Shown: positions 16,760 to 25,498, counted from the first letter of the stretch. The stretch: 34,527 nucleotides of DNA from Lautropia sp. (GCA_030532425.1 JAUNLD010000002.1:1-34527); one strand, 5' to 3'. Numbers and translations are program-made. Notes: a model not told the origin generated them from the letters alone.

Positions 16760-18529
16760 ATGAAAGCCACAGCCCTGCATATCCCCACGTTCAAAGAAGC
16801 GCCGGCCGACGCCGAGGTCATCAGCCATCAGCTGATGATGCGGGCCGGGATGATCCGCAAGCTGGCCGGCGGCATCTACACCTACATGCCGCTGGGTCTG
16901 CGCATCATCCGTCGCATCGAGACCATCATCCGCGAGGAGATGGACGCCGCCGGCGCCATCGAGCTGCTGATGCCGATGGTGCAGCCGGCCGAGCTGTGGA
17001 TGGAGTCCGGCCGCTGGGATGCCTATGGCCCCGAGCTGATGCGCGTGCGCGACCGCCACGCGCGCGATTTCGTGATCCAGCCCACCTCCGAGGAAGTCAT
17101 CACCGACATCGCCCGCCAGGATCTGCGCAGCTACCGGCAGCTGCCCAAGAACTTCTATCACATCCAGACCAAGTTCCGCGACGAGCGCCGCCCGCGTTTT
17201 GGGGTGATGCGGGGCCGCGAATTCACGATGAAGGATGCCTATTCCTTCGATCGCAGTCCCGAGGCGGCGCTGGTCAGCTACCAGAAGATGTTCGATGCCT
17301 ATGTGCGGATCTTCGACCGCCTGGGTCTCACCTACCGCGCGGTGGCCGCCGACACCGGCTCGATCGGCGGCTCGGCCAGCCACGAGTTTCAGGTGATCGC
17401 CGAAACGGGCGAAGACGCCCTGGTCTACAGCACCGCTTCGGATTACGCGGCCAACATCGAGCTGGCCGAAGCCCTGCCGCTGCTGGCCGAACGCGCCGCC
17501 CCGGCCGAGCCGATGACGAAGGTGCACACGCCGGGGCAGGCCACCTGCGCAGACGTGGCGAAGTTCCTGGGCCTGCCGCTCGACCGCACGATCAAGTCGC
17601 TGGTGCTGAGTACCGAAGAGCCGGCCGGTGAAGGCCAGTCGCCCAAGGTGACGGTGTGGCTGCTGATGTTGCGGGGCGACCACGGCATGAACGAGGTCAA
17701 GGTCGGCAAGGTGCCGGGTCTGGCCGGTTTCCGTTTTGCCACCGAGGCCGAGATCCTCGATCACTTCGGCACACCCCCCGGCTACATCGGCCCGGTCGGC
17801 ACGAAAAAACCGGTGCGCATCGTCGTCGATCGCACGGTGGCCAACATGAGCGACTTCGTGGCAGGGGCCAACGCGGTCGACTACCACATCAGCGGCATCA
17901 ACTGGGGCCGTGACCTGCCCGAGCCCTTGCCCGAAGGGCAGGAGGGGCCGGTGATGGTGGCCGACATCCGCAATGTCCAGGCCGGCGACCCGTCGCCGGA
18001 CGGCAAGGGGGTGCTGGCCATCCAGCGTGGCATCGAGATCGGCCACGTCTTCTATCTGGGCACCAAGTATTCCGAAGCGCTCAACGCCACCTTCATCGAC
18101 GAGGATGGCCAGGCCAGGCTGCTGGAGATGGGCTGCTACGGCATTGGGGTTACCCGCCTGCTCGGCGCCGCCATCGAGCAGAACCACGACGAGAAGGGCA
18201 TCATCTGGCCGGCGTCCATTGCGCCCTTCGAAGTGGTGATCTGTCCGCTGGGGCTGGCGCGTTCCGAGGCCGTGCGCGAGGCCACCGACCGCCTGGCTGC
18301 CGAGATGCAGGCTGCCGGCCTGCGCTACGTGGTGGACGACCGCAACGAGCGCCCCGGCGTGATGTTTGCCGACTGGGAGCTGATCGGTGTGCCGCTGCGC
18401 GTGACCATCGGTGACCGTGGCCTGAAGGAAGGGCTGGTGGAGCTGACGGTTCGTCGCGGCCTCGAAACCACCCAGGTGCCCCCGGCCGAGGTGCTGGCCC
18501 GGGTGCAGGCGCTGCTGAAGACGCTTTGA
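16760..18529 (+). CDS. proS: Prolyl-tRNA synthetase
   Basis: Encodes 589 residues from ATG 16760; an in-frame ATG at 16733 exists but family members begin MKA...[12 protein letters not shown], as here. Class II aminoacyl-tRNA synthetase that charges tRNA-Pro in the cytoplasm. Motif 2 is [17 protein letters not shown], motif 3 [13 protein letters not shown], plus the TSEE loop ([15 protein letters not shown]) and the C-terminal anticodon-binding domain (~490-589). Between motifs 2 and 3 lies the bacterial INS editing-type insertion (about 225-405), which deacylates Ala-tRNA-Pro. Length is typical. The following lytic transglycosylase overlaps its stop codon. Confidence 0.98.
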   Translation: MKATALHIPTFKEAPADAEVISHQLMMRAGMIRKLAGGIYTYMPLGLRIIRRIETIIREEMDAAGAIELLMPMVQPAELWMESGRWDAYGPELMRVRDRHARDFVIQPTSEEVITDIARQDLRSYRQLPKNFYHIQTKFRDERRPRFGVMRGREFTMKDAYSFDRSPEAALVSYQKMFDAYVRIFDRLGLTYRAVAADTGSIGGSASHEFQVIAETGEDALVYSTASDYAANIELAEALPLLAERAAPAEPMTKVHTPGQATCADVAKFLGLPLDRTIKSLVLSTEEPAGEGQSPKVTVWLLMLRGDHGMNEVKVGKVPGLAGFRFATEAEILDHFGTPPGYIGPVGTKKPVRIVVDRTVANMSDFVAGANAVDYHISGINWGRDLPEPLPEGQEGPVMVADIRNVQAGDPSPDGKGVLAIQRGIEIGHVFYLGTKYSEALNATFIDEDGQARLLEMGCYGIGVTRLLGAAIEQNHDEKGIIWPASIAPFEVVICPLGLARSEAVREATDRLAAEMQAAGLRYVVDDRNERPGVMFADWELIGVPLRVTIGDRGLKEGLVELTVRRGLETTQVPPAEVLARVQALLKTL

Positions 18530-19146
18530 AGACCGGACGGCGCCAGTGGCTGGGCCAGCTGGCCGGGGCTGCCGTCGGGCTGATGGCGTCGCCGGCCGTG
18601 CGGGCCGGTGCCCAGCAGTACGAAGTGCTGGGCGATGCGGTGCGGCTGGCGCTGGCGCGTGGTATCGCGGCCCCGGCCGAGGCCGAACCGCTGTGGGCGT
18701 CGGCGCGTGAGCGCATCGAGTGGCTGTCGCAGATGTCCGACCGCCTGCCGCGCCGGCACCTGCCCAGCTTCGAGGCGCGGCAGGCCTTCCTGCGCACCGT
18801 CCGCTACGAATCCCAGCGCGCCGGCCTGGCGCCCGATCTGGTGCTGGGCCTGATCCAGGTGGAGAGCGGTTTTCGGCAGCACGCCGTCTCGCGCGTGGGG
18901 GCACGCGGCTACATGCAGGTGATGCCCTTCTGGACGCGGGTGCTGGGCGACGGCAATGCCGATCGCCTGTTCGACCGCCAGGTCAACATCCGCTACGGCT
19001 GCGTGATCCTGCGCCATTATCTTGATGTCGAGCAAGGCGACCTGTTCATGGCGCTGGGCCGCTACAACGGCAGCCGTGGCCGCGCCAAATACCCCGATGC
19101 GGTCTTTGCCGCCCAGCGCCGCTGGCGTTTCCGGCCGGCGGGCTGA
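18526..19146 (+). CDS. Lytic transglycosylase (SLT domain), secreted
   Basis: Encodes 206 residues. The start is TTG 18526, overlapping the proS stop (TTGA), implying coupled translation; no better start lies nearby before the signal sequence. The N-terminus [28 protein letters not shown] carries twin arginines before a modest hydrophobic core, so Tat export is possible. The SLT domain runs from about residue 90: [29 protein letters not shown] has the catalytic Glu in the ES motif, followed by [10 protein letters not shown] and the [13 protein letters not shown] and ALGRYNGS motifs. It cleaves peptidoglycan with formation of 1,6-anhydro-MurNAc, the substrate class recycled by AmpD, which is also encoded in this window. 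Confidence 0.93.
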   Translation: MKTGRRQWLGQLAGAAVGLMASPAVRAGAQQYEVLGDAVRLALARGIAAPAEAEPLWASARERIEWLSQMSDRLPRRHLPSFEARQAFLRTVRYESQRAGLAPDLVLGLIQVESGFRQHAVSRVGARGYMQVMPFWTRVLGDGNADRLFDRQVNIRYGCVILRHYLDVEQGDLFMALGRYNGSRGRAKYPDAVFAAQRRWRFRPAG

Positions 19147-19187
19147 GCTCCCTGCGCGGCGCACCTGCTGGCGGATGATGCCGCTGG

Positions 19188-19327
19188 TGCACAACAACCG
19201 ACCGTTCATTCCCCCGGAACCAACGTTCGTCGGTGCAGACAACCGGGCACGCACGCCTTGTGTCGGCGCTCGTTATCCTTTCGTCCAGACGCTCGGGTGA
19301 CAGGTGTCGCCGGCTGCACAACAACCG
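19188..19327 (+). repeat. 13-base direct repeat in the leader of the GGDEF-EAL gene
   Basis: TGCACAACAACCG occurs at 19188-19200 and again at 19315-19327, 127 bases apart, in the ~270-base gap before the c-di-GMP gene. Nothing else in the gap is recognisable, and I see no c-di-GMP riboswitch consensus. Significance is uncertain. Confidence 0.5.
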
Positions 19328-19418
19328 CACCGGCCCATGTTGCTCCTGCTTCTTGCCCATCTCCTGTCGACAGGCCGGTGTACAGCAGACGGGGCATGGG
19401 GTTTCCCGGGGAGAGAAA

Positions 19419-22400
19419 GTGCAAGACGAAGCATCCACGGTCAGGCAGCGGCTCAGTTCCCGCCAGTTGGCTGGCTGGGTGCTGTTGCTCATCCTGTTCT
19501 CGTACCTGGTGTGGCTGTTTGCCTACCCGATGGCCTATTCCAAGCCCGACCAGGTGCTGTCGTACCGGATTCTGGCCTCGTCGAAGAATTTCAACGAGCT
19601 GTCCAACGTGCTGGGGCCGTTGCGCGAGCAGGGGCCCGACCTGGCGCTGGGAGGCAATCATGCCCAGCTCAAGACATTGTGGGTGCTGGCCCGCATTCCG
19701 GCCGATACGGTCGAGCGTTCGCGCGTGCTGCACATCAGCAACCGCTCGGTGCTCAAGGGTGACGCCGTCATCCTGGATGAATTCGGCCAGGCGTTGCTGT
19801 ACTCGCATTTCAGCAGCGATCAGGATCCGGTCAATGCCGATCGTGCGCTGCCGGGCTACGCGATCACGCTGCCCGAGCTGCCGCTGCCCTTGCCGGCGGG
19901 GCATCGCCGCTTCAGTGGCGAGCACGATCTGACGCTGGTGCTGCGGCTGGAGCTGGCCACCCCGGGGCTGGCGCTGTCGCTCAATCTCTGGGACAGCGAG
20001 CGTTTTGTCGAGGCGCAGCGCCAGATCGAGCAGCAGGGCACCATGCTGGGCAGCATCCTGGTGCTGATGGGGCTGACCGCCTTCGTGGCCGGGCAGCTGA
20101 TGCACCTGCGCGTGGTGCGGATGCTGGCATTCTGGCTGGGCGCGCGTGCAGCCTACCTGCTGTCGGCCGGCGGCTATCTGCAATTCTGGCTGGGCATGTC
20201 GGCCACCGGCTCGCTGGGCAACGCGCTGGAGCAGATGGCACAGATGTCGCTGCCCTGTGCCAGCGCCGCGCTGATGTGGAGCCTGATGGAGAGCAGGCTG
20301 AAGGGGCACCGTTTTGGCACCTGGCTGCACGGCATGTCGGTCGTCACCGTGTTTGCGCTGGTGGTGTCGGGGCTGCTGCCGGCCGAGATCTTCCAGACAC
20401 TGCTGTACCTGGTGGCCGCCGCCGTGATCGCCACCGTGGTCGGGCTGATGGTGGTCAACCTCAGCCATCGCGTGTCGGTGATGTCGATCTGGTATCTGTG
20501 CACACCGTGTCTGGACGGGCTGGCGGCGGCCAACACGCTGCTGTATCTGCTGGGCATCACCAGCGCGCCGCTGCCCTGGCTCGATCTGCAATCGACGACG
20601 CTGCTGGCGGTGATGAATGCCTCCACTGCCGTGATCGGCTATCTGGCTCACGAGCGCTCGCGCCAGCTGCGCACCCAGGAAGCGACGATGGACGCGCTGG
20701 GCCGCTATCAGGCCACCTACAAGACGATCCCGATCGGGCTGCTGTCTTTTGATGCCGCCAGCAACATCGAGCGCTACAACGAAGTCTCGACCCGGCTGTT
20801 CAACGTGCCCACGGAAGGACGGCGGGCAACGCTGCCTGAGGGAACGGGGGCTTCGGGCGCAGAGGGGGGCGATGGACCCCTGGTGGCCAGCAGCCGGGAT
20901 TCGGACATCCTGCAAGCGCTGAACGACGCCTTCCCGGCCGATCTGCTCGAACGCATCCGTCAGGATCTCGCCAGTTTCGACGAGGCCGATTTCGTCTGGC
21001 GGCTGGAGCAGGATGACGGCCACCGCTGGCTGCGGGTACAGGCCCAGAAGACCCATACCGGCCATGATGTCAGCCTGACCGATGTGACCGCGCTGAAGCA
21101 GGCCGAACACCACCTGATCCACGAATCCCAGCACGACAAGCTGACGGGGGCGCTCAACCGGCACGGGCTGGAGTTGCGTATCGAGGCGCTGCTGCACAAC
21201 CCGGCCCACATTGGCCAGGTGGCGGTCTGCTACGTGGACCTCGACCGCTTCAAGGTGCTGAACGATGTCTTTGGCCACCAGGCCGGCGATGCCGTGCTCT
21301 GTGATGTCGTGCGCCGCCTGCGCACGCGTCTGGGCACGCAGGTGGAGATTGCACGGATGGGGGGCGATGAGTTTGCCCTGCTCCTGCACACCAGCGAACC
21401 GCCGCACAGCCTCCAGGCACATCGTGCGCTGGATGCCATTGCCGGCCGGCCCTTCGAGATCTCGCGCAAGCGTTTTGCCGTGACCGCCAGTGTCGGGTTG
21501 TGTCCGCTCGGCGAGGGGCAGGGCTATGAAGACCTGATCGACGGGGCCGACCGTGCCTGTCGGGAGGCCAAGCGCAAGGGGCGCAACCAGGTGGTCGTGC
21601 TGGAAGAGGGGGACACCGAGCATGAGCGCGCCGGTCAGCAGGTCGAGATCGAGGTGCTGGAGCGTCTGCGCAAGACCAAGGAATTCAGCGATTTCGAGCT
21701 GGCCATCCAGCCGGTGGTGGGGCTGGGGGACTCCAACCGGCTGGGCGGGGAGATCCTGCTGCGCCACCACACGCCCGATGGCACGTTGCGCTCGCCCACC
21801 GGCCTGATCGAGGCGGCCATCTACCGTGGCGAGATGGCCACCATCGACCGCTGGGTGCTGGCCGAGACGCTGCGCTGGCTCAGCACCAACGAACGCAATT
21901 TCCGTGCCCTGGATTTCATCTCGCTCAACCTCTCGGCTGAGGCGCTCAGCGACGAAGCCTTCAAGACGCACCTGATCGGCCAGGTGCGGCGTCATCAGCA
22001 CGTCGCGTCCAGGCTGGTCATCGAGATCGACGAGACCGTGGCCATGCAGGACGGCTACATGATGAAGCGGCTGATCGGCACGCTGCGCCAGTATGGCGTG
22101 CGCGCTGCGCTCGACAATGTGGGCAGTGGTTTCATGAACCTGCAGGCCATCAGCGAAATCGGTGTCGGCTACCTGAAGATCGATGGTGCCTTCACCAGCT
22201 CGATGGCGCAGCAGGGCTCTGGCCAGGTGGTGCTGCGCACGATCACCGTGCTGGCCCACGAGCTGGGCATTGCCAGTGTCGCCAAGTCGGTGCAGGCCCG
22301 CTCCGTGCTGCCCACGCTGGAGCGCATCGGTGTCGATTATGGTCAGGGCCAGGCGCTGGGCGCACCGATGCCGCTGGCCGAGTTCGAACAACTGGTGGGC

Positions 22401-22505
22401 CTGGGCTCTGGCGGTGGCTCCCCGGTGTCGCCGACCGCCACCACCCGGCACGATGGCGCGGGCGACGTGGCCCACTATTCGCGCCTGAGCGCCCGCGGGG
22501 TCTGA
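19419..22505 (+). CDS. Membrane GGDEF-EAL protein, active-looking GGDEF and degenerate EAL
   Basis: Encodes 1028 residues from GTG 19419 with GGGGAG six bases upstream. TM1 (~16-37) is followed by a periplasmic domain (to ~205), then about seven membrane helices (~208-410), resembling 7TMR-DISM sensors. A PAS-like domain covers about 430-560. The GGDEF domain (~570-730) is intact: YVDLDRFKVLNDVFGHQAGD and GGDEF at 648-652; no RxxD inhibitory site precedes it. The EAL domain (~740-1000) is eroded: EAL is EIL (778-780), the metal-binding DD is DN (899-900), and the catalytic Glu of the AEGVE motif is Lys (AKSVQ, Lys956). NLS and KID remain. Inferred role: c-di-GMP synthesis or sensing with an EAL half that binds but does not cleave. 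Convergent with rluF, 40 bases apart. Confidence 0.9.
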   Translation: MQDEASTVRQRLSSRQLAGWVLLLILFSYLVWLFAYPMAYSKPDQVLSYRILASSKNFNELSNVLGPLREQGPDLALGGNHAQLKTLWVLARIPADTVERSRVLHISNRSVLKGDAVILDEFGQALLYSHFSSDQDPVNADRALPGYAITLPELPLPLPAGHRRFSGEHDLTLVLRLELATPGLALSLNLWDSERFVEAQRQIEQQGTMLGSILVLMGLTAFVAGQLMHLRVVRMLAFWLGARAAYLLSAGGYLQFWLGMSATGSLGNALEQMAQMSLPCASAALMWSLMESRLKGHRFGTWLHGMSVVTVFALVVSGLLPAEIFQTLLYLVAAAVIATVVGLMVVNLSHRVSVMSIWYLCTPCLDGLAAANTLLYLLGITSAPLPWLDLQSTTLLAVMNASTAVIGYLAHERSRQLRTQEATMDALGRYQATYKTIPIGLLSFDAASNIERYNEVSTRLFNVPTEGRRATLPEGTGASGAEGGDGPLVASSRDSDILQALNDAFPADLLERIRQDLASFDEADFVWRLEQDDGHRWLRVQAQKTHTGHDVSLTDVTALKQAEHHLIHESQHDKLTGALNRHGLELRIEALLHNPAHIGQVAVCYVDLDRFKVLNDVFGHQAGDAVLCDVVRRLRTRLGTQVEIARMGGDEFALLLHTSEPPHSLQAHRALDAIAGRPFEISRKRFAVTASVGLCPLGEGQGYEDLIDGADRACREAKRKGRNQVVVLEEGDTEHERAGQQVEIEVLERLRKTKEFSDFELAIQPVVGLGDSNRLGGEILLRHHTPDGTLRSPTGLIEAAIYRGEMATIDRWVLAETLRWLSTNERNFRALDFISLNLSAEALSDEAFKTHLIGQVRRHQHVASRLVIEIDETVAMQDGYMMKRLIGTLRQYGVRAALDNVGSGFMNLQAISEIGVGYLKIDGAFTSSMAQQGSGQVVLRTITVLAHELGIASVAKSVQARSVLPTLERIGVDYGQGQALGAPMPLAEFEQLVGLGSGGGSPVSPTATTRHDGAGDVAHYSRLSARGV

Positions 22506-22545
22506 GCGCACCGTCCGGGGCGCACCGCCGTCCCGGTGTTGCCGC

Positions 22546-24318
22546 TCAGAAGTGCTCGTCAGCGCCCAGATAACGCCATTGGCCGGGGGGCAGCTGGCCC
22601 AGCATCACCTGACCGATGCGGATGCGCTTGAGGCCGGTGACGTGCAGTCCCACCGCCTCACACATGCGGCGGATCTGCCGGTACCTGCCCTCGTGCAGCA
22701 CGAAGCGCAGCTGCTCGGGGTTCTGCCACGTCACCTCGGCCGGTTTCAGTGGCCGGCCATCCAGCGACAGCCCGTGCCGCAACAGGGTGAGCCCCTCGGC
22801 CGGGAAGGCGGCCTGCACGTTCTGCTCGATCTCGCCATAACGCACCCGCACCAGATATTCCTTGCTGGTGGCCGAATCCGCGCCGATCAGCTGGCGGGCC
22901 ACCCGGCCATCCTGCGTCAGCACCAGCAGCCCGGTCGAATCGATGTCCAGCCGGCCGGCTGCTGCCAGACCGCGCAGCTGGGCCGGATGAAAGCGGCGGG
23001 GGTGGGTGTCGCCCACCCAGCGGCTGCCCGCATCGATCAGCACCGTGGCGGGCTGATGGCCGTCTTCGGCCTGACCGCTGACATAGCCCACGGGTTTGTG
23101 CAGCAGGATCGTCACCCGTGCCTGTTGCTGGCTGGTGGCCGCCTTCTGTACTTCCACCTGGTCGCCGGGCATCACCTTCTGGCCCAGATCGGCTGGCTTG
23201 CCATTGATGTGGATCCAGCCGCGCCCGATCCAGTCATCGGCCTCGCGGCGTGAGCAGACCCCGGTGCGGGCCAGATACTTGTTCAGGCGCTCTCCACCGG
23301 GGGACGGGCTGCGCACGTCCTCGGCCGACAGCGTGGGCGAGGCCACAAGGCTGGCCTGCCGGGCTGGCCGTGCGCCGGGCTCCTGCTCCTGCTGCTGGGC
23401 GAGGTGGGCAGCCTGGGTGGCATCACCGGTTGTGGAAGGCCGGGTGCTGGCCGGATCGCTGTCGTTGCCCGTGTGGCTTGCCTGCGGGGCGCGGTCCGTG
23501 CCTGTTGTCTGGTTACTGGCCGTGACCGCCGTGGCACGTGCGGCTGCGGCGGCCTCGGCGCGCAGCGCCGAGCGCGCCCGGTAGGCCGGCTGCGGGCCAT
23601 GGGTCTCGGCCACGCGTGTCAGGCCGGCATCGGGGGCGTGCACCAGCCCCAGTGCGGCGGCGGCATCACGCACCACGTGGTCCGGATTCAGGGCGCCGCT
23701 GCGCTGGGCCGGCGCACGCCGGTTGCTGGCCTTGCGCCCGTCGGAGCGGGCGCCCCGGTGGGGCTGCGTGAACCCGTCGTCTGCATGACGTGGAGTGCGC
23801 CCGGCACCGGCTGCCGCTTCTGGCCCGGGGGCGCGATGACGGGCATCATGGCGCTCGCCGTCGCGGGGGCTACGGTTGCGGACACCACCGCGCCGGTCGC
23901 CATCACGCTGCGGACGCGGAGAATGCGCACGCGAAGAGAAGCCACCGCCACCTTCGTCATGGCGCCGGGGCCGTGATGGAAAGCCTTCCCCGCCAGCTCC
24001 TTCAGCAGGGCGCGGGGGGCGCGGGCGAAACCCGCCTCCGCCTGCACCCTCGCGTCGGGGGCGTGCCTGAAAGCCGCTGCTCTCGGCACTGCCTGCGCGG
24101 TGGCGTGGTTGAAAGCCTTCGCGGCGGGGCGCAGCTCCGTCGTTGCTGCGCCGACGGCGGGCAGCGGGGGTATCGGCATCGTGGCCACGGGCCTGTTGCC
24201 CATCACGACGCCGGCCGGCAGGGGCGCCGCCGGGGCGCGTGGTGCGGGGAGGCCGGCCACCGGCCGGGCGGGCGGGGGACGCCGGCCTGGCGGCCGGACG
24301 CATCTTCAATGCAGACAT
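22546..24318 (-). CDS. rluF: RluF-type 23S rRNA pseudouridine synthase with ~340-residue disordered N-terminus
   Basis: Encodes about 590 residues from ATG 24318 (a GTG at 24330 and ATG at 24303 are alternatives; none has a clear ribosome site). The last ~245 residues are the enzyme: an S4 RNA-binding domain from about 343 (LNKYLARTGVCSRREADDWI), then the synthase domain with catalytic Asp458 in GRLDIDSTGLLVL, the EYLVRV block and RQIRRMCEAVGLHVTGLKR. The RQIRRMCE ending and GEWR-like GQWRYL match RluF, which modifies U2604 of 23S rRNA; RluB is a close alternative. The first 340 residues are Arg/Gly/Pro/Ala-rich low complexity including five GF-x-x-R repeats. E. coli RluF has a short basic tail at the other end. 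The frame is continuous into the enzyme without a good internal start before about residue 340. Confidence 0.88.
   Translation of the reverse strand: MSALKMRPAARPASPARPAGGRPPRTTRPGGAPAGRRRDGQQARGHDADTPAARRRRSNDGAAPRREGFQPRHRAGSAESSGFQARPRREGAGGGGFRPRPPRPAEGAGGEGFPSRPRRHDEGGGGFSSRAHSPRPQRDGDRRGGVRNRSPRDGERHDARHRAPGPEAAAGAGRTPRHADDGFTQPHRGARSDGRKASNRRAPAQRSGALNPDHVVRDAAAALGLVHAPDAGLTRVAETHGPQPAYRARSALRAEAAAAARATAVTASNQTTGTDRAPQASHTGNDSDPASTRPSTTGDATQAAHLAQQQEQEPGARPARQASLVASPTLSAEDVRSPSPGGERLNKYLARTGVCSRREADDWIGRGWIHINGKPADLGQKVMPGDQVEVQKAATSQQQARVTILLHKPVGYVSGQAEDGHQPATVLIDAGSRWVGDTHPRRFHPAQLRGLAAAGRLDIDSTGLLVLTQDGRVARQLIGADSATSKEYLVRVRYGEIEQNVQAAFPAEGLTLLRHGLSLDGRPLKPAEVTWQNPEQLRFVLHEGRYRQIRRMCEAVGLHVTGLKRIRIGQVMLGQLPPGQWRYLGADEHF
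23920..24117 (-). repeat. ~14-codon imperfect repeats in the rluF N-terminal extension
   Basis: Five units opening GFQPRHR, GFQARPR, GFRPRPP, GFPSRPR and GFSSRAH, spaced 14, 14, 16 and 14 residues, joined by Glu/Gly-rich spacers. The regular period points to internal duplication. The composition resembles RGG/RS-type RNA-binding disordered segments. Confidence 0.7.
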
Positions 24319-24381
24319 CGGAATCGGCACCCGATGGCGGGTGCGGCAAAAGGAGAGGGGGCGGGGCGTTGGTGATGGCGC

Positions 24382-24891
24382 TCAGCGCTGGTGGGCAATG
24401 ATGCGCGCCTTGATGTCTTCGTAGACATGGGCGGGCACGATCTTGCGGCGTTTGAGATCATCCTTGCCGGTGTAGGGACGCCCCTTGATGATGGCCTTTG
24501 CCCGGGCGGCTCCGATGCCGGGCAGCGTGGCCAGCTCGGCTTCCGAGGCACTGTTGAGATCGAGCTTGGCGCCGCTGGGGGGCATGGCGGCCTTGCCGGT
24601 GCCTTTGTCCGGGGTGCTGCTGGTGGCAGCGCCCCTGGAAGGGGCTGCCCGGTCAGAGGCGCGGACTCTGGTGTCGGTGGCTTTCTGGCTGGCGCTGGCC
24701 TTCAGGCCGTCGGTGGAGGTGCCGGCCGCGGTCTTGGTGCTGGCGGCGGCCTTGTCCTGGGCTGCCGGGCGAAGCGCAGCCGCATCACCCTTGTCGGCAG
24801 CATGCAGCGGGGTGCTCAGCACAAGGGCCAGTGCGGTCAGCAGGCTAGGCAGCGGGGAACGGGAGGCAGGGGCAGAAAACGGGATCTTCAT
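24382..24891 (-). CDS. ComEA-like secreted helix-hairpin-helix DNA-binding protein
   Basis: Encodes 169 residues from ATG 24891, the Met that opens a signal peptide (cleavage after LSTPLHA, ~31); the frame continues upstream to 25287 through a polyproline shadow that I do not believe. Residues ~32-108 are an Ala/Thr/Lys/Ser-rich basic linker. The last 60 residues are a ComEA-type HhH domain: LDLNSASEAELATLPGIGAARAKAIIKGRPY then DDLKRRKIVPAHVYEDIKARI. ComEA proteins bind double-stranded DNA in the periplasm during transformation. Here pilS/pilR are encoded ~5 kb away, but no other competence gene is linked. rluF follows after ~60 bases on the same strand. A general HhH protein is the alternative. 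Confidence 0.88.
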   Translation of the reverse strand: MKIPFSAPASRSPLPSLLTALALVLSTPLHAADKGDAAALRPAAQDKAAASTKTAAGTSTDGLKASASQKATDTRVRASDRAAPSRGAATSSTPDKGTGKAAMPPSGAKLDLNSASEAELATLPGIGAARAKAIIKGRPYTGKDDLKRRKIVPAHVYEDIKARIIAHQR

Positions 24892-25402
24892 GGGCGGGAC
24901 GGGGTGAGGCAGATGAGGCGCGGGTGGGCGTGGCAGGAGGGCCGACGCCAGCAGCGGGACAGCATCTGTGCAGGAAGCAGCAAAGACTGTGGACAAGGTG
25001 CCGCGGGTGGCGACGGAGAACGCAGCATGCGCCAGTCGGCGGGTACGCACGTGCCGGGGACGCTGCATCAAGATTACCAAAAAGCGGGGGTGATCGCGCT
25101 GCTGGGGGGGCGCGGCGGGGGGGGGGGGGGGGGGCCCTGGGGCCCGGGGCCGCCGGCATTGGCGGCGGACAGCCGCGCGGGCGGTGGTGGGGGGAGGGGG
25201 CGGGAGCAGGGGGCTGTTGGCAAGAGGCCGCCCTGCATCTGGGGAGCGGGCCTGCGCCAGGTGGCTGCCGGCGGAGGGCGGGGCCACTTAGGGTTCATCC
25301 CTATGGCGTCTGAAGCCATTCAGTAGGAACATGATACCCATGTTGCAGACCTGATGAAGCTGCCTTGCTTTTGGGCTTGGCTGTCGATCAGGTCTCCAGA
25401 AA
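24892..25402. other. Gene-free, extremely G-rich region upstream of comEA-like gene
   Basis: About 510 bases between the comEA-like start and the small RNA terminator. Open frames on both strands here are Gly- or Pro-runs produced by base composition. On the minus strand TATCAT (25336-25331) with a weak TTCATC 16 bases upstream is a possible comEA promoter, which would give a ~430-base leader carrying the homopolymer as a C-run. No RNA family is recognised. Confidence 0.5.
25117..25134 (+). repeat. 18-G homopolymer
   Basis: An uninterrupted run of 18 G on the plus strand, flanked by GGGGGGG (25104-25110) and by GGGCCC-type sequence. Such runs slip during replication and can fold as G-quadruplex DNA. 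Its true length may vary between cells or be misread by sequencing. Confidence 0.9.
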
Positions 25403-25466
25403 GAAAAAAGCCCGCACGGATAAACGTGCGGGCTAATCCACCAAAGGAGGAGGTGGAGGAGACGGT
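25403..25466 (-). ncRNA. Candidate trans-acting small RNA with anti-Shine-Dalgarno loop
   Basis: A compact transcription unit read on the minus strand. A TATAAT -10 at 25476-25471 predicts a start near 25466. The ~64-nt RNA opens with a C/U-rich stretch (CCGUCUCCUCC), then a 6-bp stem UCCACC/GGUGGA (25457-25452 with 25442-25437) whose 9-base loop is UCCUCCUUU, exposing CCUCC, complementary to the AGGAGG ribosome site. It ends in a perfect 10-bp terminator hairpin with six U. The layout (anti-SD loop plus Rho-independent end) is that of Hfq-type or CcsR/alpha-r14-like CU-rich sRNAs in Alphaproteobacteria; homology is not claimed. A leader peptide reading (Ser-Ser-Thr-Ser-Ser) would need an ATG overlapping the -10, so I prefer RNA. 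Confidence 0.6.
25404..25434 (-). terminator. Rho-independent terminator of the candidate sRNA
   Basis: Perfect 10-bp stem AGCCCGCACG/CGTGCGGGCT with a six-base loop, followed on the minus strand by six T (25409-25404; the first T also pairs in the stem), then CTT. One of the strongest terminators in the window. Confidence 0.92.
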
Positions 25467-25470
25467 TCCC

Positions 25471-25498
25471 ATTATAGCCATCCTCCGGCGTGGTGCAA
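25471..25498 (-). promoter_or_regulatory. Sigma-70 promoter of the candidate sRNA
   Basis: Minus strand: TTGCAC (25498-25493), 16 bases, perfect TATAAT (25476-25471). The -35 is partial, the -10 is consensus. It is the only perfect TATAAT I noticed in this GC-rich window. Confidence 0.65.

Noticed and set aside
16748-18904. 718-residue minus-strand open frame antisense to proS
   Set aside because: Composition shadow of a clear prolyl-tRNA synthetase.
19147-19418. c-di-GMP riboswitch in the leader of the GGDEF-EAL gene
   Set aside because: No GEMM core sequence or paired hairpins recognisable.
19206-22511. 1101-residue minus-strand open frame antisense to the GGDEF-EAL gene
   Set aside because: Its sequence is His/Arg/Gln/Gly-rich with no motif; long antisense frames are expected opposite high-GC genes, and the plus-strand protein has clear domains.
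24892-25287. N-terminal extension of the ComEA-like protein through a polyproline run
   Set aside because: The signal peptide starts at 24891 and the extension is the translated homopolymer; no ribosome site supports it.
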